Source of the DNA: RYN-433 sp036558265
Lineage (GTDB): Bacteria; Planctomycetota; Phycisphaerae; Tepidisphaerales; Tepidisphaeraceae
Direction of reading: 5' to 3'
NCBI GenBank assembly: GCA_036558265.1
Contig: DATBFY010000106.1
Coordinates: forward strand, 1 to 18,630
Length of the DNA stretch: 18,630 nt
Shown here: positions 14,001 to 18,630 of the stretch, one piece after another
How the letters are laid out: each line of letters opens with the position of its first letter
Position numbering within the stretch: the stretch's first letter is position 1
Notes under the pieces: model-generated
Seen by the model: only the letters and a program-made list of their open reading frames with translations
What the model was told of the DNA's origin: nothing
Databases searched by the model: none
Made by a program: the position numbers and the translations under genes

Positions 14001-15524
14001 GGTATTGCTGCCGGCGACGGGTTGGACGAGGCTCCATTCGTTCCGGCGGTCGTTCCAGTTGGCATTGACGGACATCCAGTAGCGGGTCTGCTGTCCGATG
14101 TTCTCGTCGAGCTTCTTCGCCCCGGTCCAGGTGGTGACCAGCAGAATGGCGACGCCGAACAGTGCGAGGGTCATCAGGACCAGCTTCCGTCGTCGCTGGA
14201 CGCGCTGCGTGTTGCTGGCGCGGGTGACCAGTCCCTTCTCCCGGAACACCTTGATCATGAACAGGTCCCGGAGGAAGTAGGCCCGTTCGCGCTCCCAGGA
14301 CCGACCGTCGTCGCGGAGGGACTCGACCGGGACCTGGAGCGCTTCGGCCAATTCCGCATCCAGCGCCGTGCCCTCCCGCATCGACGAGGTGAAGTAGATG
14401 CCGCGGAGGAACAGCGGCTTGGGCGACCACTCGCCGGCGACGAAGATCATCTCCAGATACCGGCGCAGGCGCGGCGCAATCTTGAGGAAGGCATCCGGGA
14501 ACGCGTACAGGGCGTCCACCTGATCCACGCGTCGCCCGGACGGGTCCTCGGTGTGCACCGGGTCGAGCATCAACGCCTGGCGGCGGCGGATCAGCCGCTC
14601 GCGCACCGTGCGCAGGTGCTGGTCCACCATCTCAGGATTGAAGGCCTCATCGAGCGGCGACGGGTTGGACCAGCCGAGCACCTGGTGTTGGAGCTGGGGG
14701 TCGGTCAGGTCGTCGAAGAACTCGCGGAAGCCGTTGATCAGGTCGCACTTGGTGACCACGACGAAGACGGGAAAGCGCACGCTGAGCGTGCGCTGGATGT
14801 GGTCAAGCTGCTGGGCGATCTTGGCGGCCTTCTTCTCGATGACATCCGCGCTGTCGCGGACGAGGCTGTCGGCGGGGATGACCAGGAGCAGGCCGTTCAC
14901 CGGGCAATTGGGGCGGCTTTTGACCAGGAGCTTGAGGAACTGCTCCCACTCGTTGGTCGAGCCGGGGACGACCTCCTCGAACATCATTCGCCCGGCGGTG
15001 TCGAGGATGATCGCGTGGTTGGTGAACCACCAGTTCATGTTGATGGTTCCGCCGGCGCCCTGGGTGTAATCCTGGAGGCCCGGGGGGAAGCCCACGTTGC
15101 AATGCCGGATGGCCTCGGTCTTGCCGCCGCCGGGCTCGCCGACGATGACGTACCAGGGGAGGGAGTACAGGTCCTTGCCCGCGGCGCGGAACTTGGCCAC
15201 GCCCGCCTCGAACTTCTTGCGCAGCTCGTCGAGGGCGGCGCGCCGGGCGGGTTCGCTGACGCGGTAGGGGGAGGCCGCGGTGTTCGCCAGTACGCCCTTT
15301 TCCAGCGGGACGGCGCGGCGCTTGTTCGACCACTGGAGGAACGTGGCGTAGGCGACGAGCAGGGCTGCCACGGCGAGCGTGCCGATCAGGATGATCAGCA
15401 TCGCCCCGCTGTCCTGGTGGAAGAAGTACGCTTCGACCAGCAGGACGACGGCGCCCATGATCGCCAGGCCCACCTTGACCGGGCCCGACAGCACGATGCG
15501 CGAGGATGATGAGTCCATGGCCAT
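11007..15524 (-). CDS. tssM: TssM (IcmF/VasK) inner-membrane T6SS protein, unusually long
   Basis: 1505 aa, ATG 3 nt after the tssL stop, with AAGGAG 9 nt upstream; a second in-frame ATG is codon 3. Two membrane helices (about 16-34 and 41-63) precede a cytoplasmic NTPase domain with Walker A GEPGGGKT (129-136), Walker B IILDTAGR (Asp175) and VVVTKCDL. A third helix follows at about 446-465, then a periplasmic part of roughly 1040 residues. The N-terminal half is unmistakably TssM: GAGGTINMNWWFTNHAIILD, EWEQFLKLLVKSRP and PVNGLLLVIP are family hallmarks. With TssL and TssJ it forms the envelope-spanning complex that anchors the baseplate; its C-terminus normally binds TssJ. Many TssM proteins are 1100-1300 aa, so the periplasmic part is enlarged, with helical segments (700-1000) and a beta-rich end (about 1380-1490). 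The Walker motif is intact, whereas some TssM proteins have lost it. Confidence 0.93.
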   Translation of the reverse strand: MAMDSSSSRIVLSGPVKVGLAIMGAVVLLVEAYFFHQDSGAMLIILIGTLAVAALLVAYATFLQWSNKRRAVPLEKGVLANTAASPYRVSEPARRAALDELRKKFEAGVAKFRAAGKDLYSLPWYVIVGEPGGGKTEAIRHCNVGFPPGLQDYTQGAGGTINMNWWFTNHAIILDTAGRMMFEEVVPGSTNEWEQFLKLLVKSRPNCPVNGLLLVIPADSLVRDSADVIEKKAAKIAQQLDHIQRTLSVRFPVFVVVTKCDLINGFREFFDDLTDPQLQHQVLGWSNPSPLDEAFNPEMVDQHLRTVRERLIRRRQALMLDPVHTEDPSGRRVDQVDALYAFPDAFLKIAPRLRRYLEMIFVAGEWSPKPLFLRGIYFTSSMREGTALDAELAEALQVPVESLRDDGRSWERERAYFLRDLFMIKVFREKGLVTRASNTQRVQRRRKLVLMTLALFGVAILLVTTWTGAKKLDENIGQQTRYWMSVNANWNDRRNEWSLVQPVAGSNTYRYNGQSEINLGESHTSLGQFFTDASQRAQDRINVPWVFRAQVMIQGDLNDKRRKAYRRLYEASMLCPVIDACRERIRVTATGDAPAWSTDATDAVAELVRLELYAGGVQPPARPDQSLLNLDPMMRFILSEDEYASFKSEDRKAIQDAIEWLYADSSSSPDWPPITLGATSPPARKALEEGVKGLQRYWTARLEGANPRLADIRAVRQSLDHLAQTEDALLRAGGATGATGEAYEGLKRNYLAQLEKFNQSAANVDQAVAKLEKSVPAGQSLLALYEIEVDRDIEAALRNHEKLIQQIPKPAAPGAENKTPDYLLALRQSLSDALARIPKLRTVALPEDLQNDLSRIDRQYLTRLKGLDGKERRQYQVHAQVFQAIGKQFAPPATTATTPGGLESFRAAAEALDRQTADLTTHIAALPGDAGTGGERLQQVCVLGKSLAEAAARQQRYRLVDSALTGVPADAAAFAAKVRAAAATAQPTLKFPAIIVAKQAGGDDVPPEYRPQAARAVLSGWLTLGGYLEPSGGGGPQNAGDRILERDKLLARYQATRDPALQYATAYCKYWNDQLPARLKVSIEKWNEFFRDGENPRTWKAWEANKAIKELIQMAATALGEVDEALPMWRQQLKAGAARDRYQAVLAQLDETLFQRECDKVLLNWRSLARDAGYDPAAARALVLEMKPDAWRDQFLFAGSAADGIAVQYWSDVAFELTRSLRVAASGGSKTLNESVGALRAFDRFPLAPLRAGQLPLARNELAAARKLRDKIVTLRRPMTAPSSLGLAIANDGTREYGRFNEELKQLRGQDLPEPDARWLERLGKVMDALPATADGTLECTVWVASGDDQRGRAARTRPPDWYSVTLSQGGAAAAAGQEVQIFPLRETREKLGLCRAPGGAIEFGFYKNPSHVGQNPNIGYVPPGGEWQVLGLLHDRGARPLGDSKGRRWYVEVPLPSRSDRIVGLILEFDREIPRLEDWPAAPPKAAPPNDATPAAHRPDPGKG

Positions 15525-15527
15525 GGC

Positions 15528-16286
15528 TCAGGGCTCCTTCACAAGAGTGGCGGCAGAGGCGGCGGCGGGGGGCGACGACGTCGGGGAAGCCGAGGGCGAG
15601 GGAGGCGCGGCTGTGTCGCTCCTGGTAATGTTCTGGATCGCCCCATTGAGATTACGGGAGCTGGACTTATAGAGATACATGTTGGCGACGAAGAGGACGG
15701 CCAGGAGCCCCACCAGCGCGATGGCGATGCCGGTGAGGCTGGCGCCGGGGGGGTCGATCAGGTTGCCCGTGTTCACGTGCTCGTAGGCTTCGGGGACGAT
15801 GCGCGAGGCGTGGTCGGCGTCGGTGATGCCGCGGATGCGGGCGGAGATCTCCAGCATCCGCTTGCGGAGCAGTTCCATCTGGCCGGAGTACCAGCCGGTG
15901 AAGCCCAGGCCCAGGCACGTGTAGAAGACCTTGAGCCGCTCGATGGCGTCGGGCGAGTGGTCGCGCAGGGTGTCGTCGAGCAGGTCGAAGAACCGTTCCT
16001 CGCCGTTCTCCTCCCCCAGGTCCTGGGCAAGCGGCTGCCAGTCGGCGGCGAACGAGAGGTTGCTGTTGCGGATCATGAAGTCGGTGAAGAAGACCAGGAC
16101 GGGCTCGACGGCGGCGTAGGGAGCGGTGAGCTTGGGGTTTGCCGCCGCCCGGGTCTTGATGTCCTCCAGAATGCCACAGACTTCGCCGCGGACCTGGTTG
16201 AGGCCGTAGCTGGCGCCCTTCCGGGCGGAGCGGTTCAGGAGGCAGATGTACTGGAACAGCGGTTCACACAACTCTGCCATTGCCAT
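15528..16286 (-). CDS. tssL: TssL (DotU/IcmH) tail-anchored T6SS protein
   Basis: 252 aa, ATG start with CAGGAG about 8 nt upstream; a second ATG is codon 3. It begins MAMAELCEPLFQYICLLNRS, the typical DotU opening (LxxLxxPLFxYVCxLNR). A helical cytoplasmic domain (1-180) includes LVFFTDFMI and FYTCLGLGFTGWYSG, matching the conserved DotU region before the YRG-like motif. One membrane helix (184-206) is followed by a 45-residue Ser/Pro/Ala-rich periplasmic tail with no OmpA-like peptidoglycan-binding domain. TssL partners TssM and, through its cytoplasmic hook, contacts the TssK and TssE baseplate proteins. The 3-nt spacing to tssM fits co-translation. Confidence is high from the sequence pattern, topology and the tssL-tssM pairing. 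Confidence 0.9.
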   Translation of the reverse strand: MAMAELCEPLFQYICLLNRSARKGASYGLNQVRGEVCGILEDIKTRAAANPKLTAPYAAVEPVLVFFTDFMIRNSNLSFAADWQPLAQDLGEENGEERFFDLLDDTLRDHSPDAIERLKVFYTCLGLGFTGWYSGQMELLRKRMLEISARIRGITDADHASRIVPEAYEHVNTGNLIDPPGASLTGIAIALVGLLAVLFVANMYLYKSSSRNLNGAIQNITRSDTAAPPSPSASPTSSPPAAASAATLVKEP

Positions 16287-16339
16287 GGGTCATACTCCTG
16301 GCAAACGGATATCCGGATCACCTGGGTTGTCCGCGCGAC

Positions 16340-16361
16340 CCGCAGGGCGTTGCCCTGGCGG
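16340..16361 (-). other. Hairpin between the TagH-like gene and tssL
   Basis: CAGGGC (16343-16348) pairs with GCCCTG (16352-16357) over a 3-nt loop, and three more pairs form across one bulged base (16340-16342 with 16359-16361). It begins 6 nt after the upstream gene's stop on the transcribed strand. There is no U-run, so it is more likely an mRNA stabiliser or processing barrier than a terminator. Confidence 0.4.
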
Positions 16362-16367
16362 CTGGTG

Positions 16368-17333
16368 CTAAGCCTTTTCCACGTGTCCGAGTTTTTTCAT
16401 CAGTTGCTCGGCGTGCTCGACGATGACCTTTCGAATTTCAGCCTCGATGGCGACCTGGTCGAGGGCGGTCTCGGCCAACTCGACGTATTTCTGCCAGCAG
16501 CGCGAGTCCCGTTTGCCGGACGACCACCAACTGCCGCTGGCTGACTCGGCGGCGACCGCGCTCTCGATCTCCGACGGGGCCAGGCGCGAAAGTTGCGAGG
16601 TGGCGAACTGCCGCCCGACCTGGCTGATCGCGGAGATCAGGGAGGCGACGAGCTGGCGCAGGCGATCGACATCCCCTTGGACCTGCTCGGTGGGCACGGT
16701 CGCGTCGCCGGCGACGTATCGCGAGAGGAGCTTCTGCAGGTTGCCGGCGCGGCGGATGACCGAGTAGGGGGCGATCGCCCGCCAGGTGGACCAGGTCAAT
16801 TGGTGTAGCGAACAGGTGAAGAACGTGAGGATGCGGACGAGGTCGAGCAGGCGGTTGGGATCCAGCGCCTCGCCCGCTCGCGTCTGGAGCGTGGCGTGGA
16901 GCGCGTTGAGCGCCTCGGGGTCCCATTGCGGCTCCAGCACCAGTACCAGGCCCCCCTGGCCGAGTTGGACGGCCAGCTCCTGGCGTTCCTCGGGGGTCAG
17001 ACGGCGCGCGCGGTCGAGGAGCTGCGCGGCGAGCAGTCGGGCGCTGGCGGAATCGTTGTTCGCCTGCTGATCCTGTCCTGCGGCGGCGGCGGCGGCGGCG
17101 TGGACATCGGACAGCTCGACCTCGCCGTTCCAGGCGGGGAACCGCCGGCGCAGCTCGTCGAGGAAGGCCGGCCGGGCCTGGGGCTCGACCATCGACAAGG
17201 CGCGCTTGACCTCTTCGCCCAGGTATCGGCGGCGCAGGTCCAGGGGCTGATCGGCGAAGTCGGCCTGCACCGCGCGCAACCGGTTTGCGGTGATCGCGAT
17301 CCGCTCGGCGCTTTCGGTGCTCAGTTCAGCCAT
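16368..17333 (-). CDS. T6SS-associated protein resembling the C-terminal domain of TagH, without FHA
   Basis: 321 aa. ATG at 17333 is preferred over an in-frame ATG at 17438 because a TATAAT box (17406-17411) lies between them and the extra 35 residues look non-coding. The protein is soluble and helical: a charged N-terminal domain (1-75), an Ala7 run (79-85), a second helical block (92-150), and a C-terminal domain (about 155-315). The last has LVRILTFFTCSLHQLTWSTW, QLSRLAPSEIESAV and CWQKYVELAETAL. That order (helical pair, LxPxxIE, then W-x-x-Y with helices) recalls the C-terminal region of FHA protein TagH/ImpI (a fold-line RLxPxxLE followed by LWxxY). The similarity is by eye and weak. 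No FHA domain is present, while one sits on the kinase at the operon's end. The place before tssL is often occupied by tssK, but TssK's N-terminal signature is absent. It may be a lineage-specific baseplate or regulator protein. Confidence 0.45.
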   Translation of the reverse strand: MAELSTESAERIAITANRLRAVQADFADQPLDLRRRYLGEEVKRALSMVEPQARPAFLDELRRRFPAWNGEVELSDVHAAAAAAAGQDQQANNDSASARLLAAQLLDRARRLTPEERQELAVQLGQGGLVLVLEPQWDPEALNALHATLQTRAGEALDPNRLLDLVRILTFFTCSLHQLTWSTWRAIAPYSVIRRAGNLQKLLSRYVAGDATVPTEQVQGDVDRLRQLVASLISAISQVGRQFATSQLSRLAPSEIESAVAAESASGSWWSSGKRDSRCWQKYVELAETALDQVAIEAEIRKVIVEHAEQLMKKLGHVEKA

Positions 17334-17405
17334 GACGCAGGTTCCAATCGCCAGCCCGCCACAGGGCCGCACTCGACGCGTCAGACAAATCGGACAGCGT
17401 TGTAC

Positions 17406-17433
17406 ATTATAACGGGCGTCCGGGGTCCTCGTA
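17406..17433 (-). promoter_or_regulatory. Candidate promoter for the TagH-like-tssL-tssM-tagF-kinase operon
   Basis: On the - strand a perfect TATAAT (17406-17411) stands out in GC-rich surroundings. No good -35 box is seen; TACGAG (17428-17433) at 16 nt matches poorly. A start near 17399 would give a leader of about 66 nt before ATG 17333. It lies in the 159-nt gap after tssJ. Confidence 0.5.
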
Positions 17434-17466
17434 CGCAAAAGCGGACGTGCTGCGCGCGCGCCTGCC

Positions 17467-17481
17467 GCGCGGATCCCGCGC
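17467..17481 (-). terminator. GC hairpin downstream of tssJ, possible terminator
   Basis: GCGCGG-ATC-CCGCGC forms a 6-bp stem with a 3-nt loop, 11 nt after the tssJ stop on the transcribed strand. No U-run follows directly. It precedes the TATAAT box, fitting a transcript boundary between tssJ and the rest, but could be chance. Confidence 0.25.
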
Positions 17482-17492
17482 CGCGGGCCCGA

Positions 17493-18059
17493 TCAACCGC
17501 CGCCGAAGCCCTGGTGCTCCGCCTGCGGCACGGAGCGCGTGGTCAGTCCCGTCGGCTCGACCGAGACGTCCAAAGAGTCAATGTCCTTCCAGCGGCAGCG
17601 ATCGAGGGGGAGCACCAGGCGTTGCGGGTCCTGGTTGGGCCGATCCGACCTTGCGCCGGGCAGAAACGCCAGCACGACCAGGTGCATAACTCCCTGCTCC
17701 TTCCATTTGTTCCAGATCGGGTCGGTGCTCGAAAGCACCTTGGTCCGCGAATCGTCAGCGGAGAGGACCATGACGTGGATGCGTCCGGCGGTGCTGGCGG
17801 CGCGGCGGAGCGGATCGCTGGGACTCCAGTACTGGTTCATCGGGTAACTCGCCCAGCGCGGGAAATCCTGTTCGCTGACACCCACCAGGTTGACCTCGAC
17901 CGAGCTGAGCGCGGGCTGGTCACCGCGGGCGGCGAGGCGCGGCTGCACGCGGACGTCGAAGGCTTTCATGCCGGGCTGGCAGGTGCAGCCGGCGGCGACG
18001 GCGAGCAGCAGGAGGCCCGGGATGGCGAATCGGAGGACGTGCCCTGACGGATGGCGCAT
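17493..18059 (-). CDS. tssJ: TssJ-like outer-membrane lipoprotein
   Basis: 188 aa. ATG at 18059 is chosen: AAGGAG lies 6 nt upstream and it gives a clean signal peptide, whereas the in-frame ATG at 18161 would bury it. Residues 1-24 form a signal peptide (basic start, then IPGLLLLAVAAG) with Cys25 as the lipidated residue; Thr26 at +2 would not retain it in the inner membrane. The mature part has beta-strand patterns typical of a small beta-sandwich: SSVEVNLVGVS, GRIHVMVLSA and MHLVVLAFLPG. TssJ (VasD/SciN) is a lipid-anchored beta-sandwich that binds the C-terminus of TssM on the inner face of the outer membrane. Size, location beside tssL-tssM and the VNLVGV strand support the call, but identity to characterised TssJ is not obvious. 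Conserved-looking PMNQYWSPSDPLRR could be the TssM-facing loop (inference). Confidence 0.62.
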   Translation of the reverse strand: MRHPSGHVLRFAIPGLLLLAVAAGCTCQPGMKAFDVRVQPRLAARGDQPALSSVEVNLVGVSEQDFPRWASYPMNQYWSPSDPLRRAASTAGRIHVMVLSADDSRTKVLSSTDPIWNKWKEQGVMHLVVLAFLPGARSDRPNQDPQRLVLPLDRCRWKDIDSLDVSVEPTGLTTRSVPQAEHQGFGGG

Positions 18060-18168
18060 GCGTAGCTCCTTCTCACGAGGGAGACCCGATCGCGTGGAAG
18101 TGACGACCCAATCCGACGTGTCCGTGGTCGACGGTTCACAACACGGCAGCAGCGCACCCACTGTGCCT

Positions 18169-18196
18169 TAAATAGCGACCGGACGAAAATATACAA
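18169..18196 (-). promoter_or_regulatory. AT-rich presumptive promoter region of tssJ
   Basis: An AT-rich island (18168-18204) stands out upstream of tssJ. On the - strand TTGTAT (18191-18196), a 16-nt spacer and TATTTA (18169-18174) match consensus at three of six positions each. The leader would be about 100 nt. The boxes are weak; the location and composition are the main argument. Confidence 0.35.
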
Positions 18197-18254
18197 AAAT
18201 TCTAAGACGAAGCGCCAGCGTGTTCAAGCGGGACTTCATTTTCCTTAGGCATTT

Positions 18255-18334
18255 GGGAGGGCGAGGCTCCGTCCGAGCCATCCGTTCGGTTCCCCTGCGG
18301 GGAACCCGAGGCTTAAACGGAGCCTCGCCCTCCC
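18255..18334. repeat. 80-bp cruciform-forming intergenic palindrome
   Basis: GGGAGGGCGAGGCTCCGT (18255-18272) has a perfect 18-nt reverse complement at 18317-18334. Inside it GGTTCCCC (18288-18295) pairs with GGGGAACC (18299-18306) over a 3-nt loop. It lies between the divergent tssJ gene and the gene at the right end. The outer arm resembles a GAGGCTCC-GCCGAGCC type repeat I recall from many planctomycete and verrucomicrobial genomes, so it may be a dispersed element; it could also act as a bidirectional transcription barrier. Confidence 0.8.
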
Positions 18335-18403
18335 GGCCTACCAGGAGCTTAGCCCACCCCGGGCGCGGCGCGATACCGCCCCGATCAGGGCAATGGTTTT
18401 CTT

Positions 18404-18431
18404 TTGACGGGGGGAGGGGCAATGATAGAAT
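18404..18431 (+). promoter_or_regulatory. Sigma70-type promoter for the right-end gene
   Basis: TTGACG (18404-18409), a 16-nt spacer and TAGAAT (18426-18431) each match consensus at five of six positions. A start near 18438 would leave a leader of about 100 nt before the ATG at 18539. This is the best promoter match in the window. Confidence 0.6.
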
Positions 18432-18519
18432 TTGCCCGCGTTCGCCCGGATTCTTCGGCGGTTACGCGCAACGCGTCTGCGACTCACGCCATCCGGCGCC
18501 GCGCGCGGCACCCGGTTCT

Positions 18520-18538
18520 CGGACGGGGAGCACGTCCG
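18520..18538 (+). promoter_or_regulatory. Hairpin presenting the ribosome binding site of the right-end gene
   Basis: CGGACG (18520-18525) pairs perfectly with CGTCCG (18533-18538), and the 7-nt loop carries GGGAG, the Shine-Dalgarno, with the ATG directly after the stem. Displaying the site in a loop while the stem abuts the start codon could tune translation. Confidence 0.45.
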
Positions 18539-18630
18539 ATGGTCACCTTCGGCGGTTATGAAACCGTTTACGAGTTGTACCGCCACGGTTTGGGATCGGT
18601 GGCGCGCGCGCGGGCGGCGAACGGGGAATC
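18539..18630 (+). CDS. N-terminal fragment of a probable protein kinase, cut by the window end
   Basis: ATG at 18539 with GGGGAG 8 nt upstream and a strong promoter further up; 30 codons are visible and the frame stays open to the end. The fragment contains FGGYETVYELYRHGLGSVAR then ARAANGE. This lines up position by position with a kinase glycine loop (typical E-L-G-R-G-G-M-G-V-V-Y-R-A-R): the first Gly is His and the aromatic position is Ala, while G-x-G, Val and R-A-R are kept. It would start about where bacterial Hanks-type kinases start. The degenerate loop could mean a pseudokinase or a divergent family. With so few residues the call is tentative. It is transcribed away from the T6SS genes and may be an additional regulator or an unrelated neighbour. 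Confidence 0.42.
   Translation, partial: MVTFGGYETVYELYRHGLGSVARARAANGE

Noticed and set aside
12711..15509. A 932-codon open frame on the + strand antisense to tssM
   Set aside because: It mirrors the third-position GC bias of tssM, has no recognisable domain, and its composition (Leu/Gly/Arg/Asp-rich) is typical of antisense shadows. TssM motifs on the - strand are unambiguous.
18220..18561. 113-codon + strand open frame across the cruciform and promoter
   Set aside because: It is made of the palindrome and leader sequence, has no ribosome site, and overlaps the better-supported start at 18539 in a different frame.

Overview
This is GC-rich (roughly 70%), tightly packed bacterial DNA. It carries parts of two protein-secretion machines that converge tail to tail. 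Positions 1-7686, all on the + strand, are a non-flagellar type III secretion (injectisome) operon: sctI (5' end cut off), sctJ, a probable sctK, sctL, sctN, sctO, sctP, sctQ and a FliO-like membrane protein. The sequence indicates an injectisome rather than a flagellum because the ring protein is a short SctJ-type lipoprotein with one C-terminal membrane segment, not a large FliF, and because a SctI-like rod protein precedes it. The export gate genes (sctR, S, T, U, V), the secretin and the needle are not in the window.

Positions 7687-7937 are a convergent intergenic spacer holding two repeat-like structures. Positions 7938-18059, all on the - strand, hold part of a type VI secretion locus. 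In transcription order these are a TssJ-like lipoprotein, a protein resembling the C-terminal region of TagH without an FHA domain, TssL, a long TssM, a TagF-like protein, and an FHA/Ser-Thr kinase fusion. Together these would form the TssJ-TssL-TssM membrane complex plus its post-translational control module (FHA, kinase, TagF). Sheath, tube, baseplate and ClpV genes, and a PppA-type phosphatase, are absent here. A TATAAT box at 17406-17411 probably starts the five-gene message from the TagH-like gene to the kinase, with tssJ as a separate unit. Positions 18060-18538 contain an AT-rich presumptive tssJ promoter, an 80-bp cruciform repeat and a good divergent + strand promoter. That promoter leads into a gene cut by the window end whose first 30 residues look like the glycine loop of another protein kinase.

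Organism: most likely Planctomycetota or another PVC-superphylum member. The reasons are the style of the kinases, the divergent secretion genes and intergenic palindromes of a kind I recall from PVC genomes. Myxococcota is the main alternative. This is inference with no database search behind it.

The most unusual points are: injectisome and T6SS genes side by side with an FHA-kinase at the junction, a FliO-like protein in an injectisome operon, an apparent redistribution of TagH domains (FHA moved onto the kinase, C-terminal domain as its own gene), and a perfect 20-bp inverted repeat between sctO and sctP.
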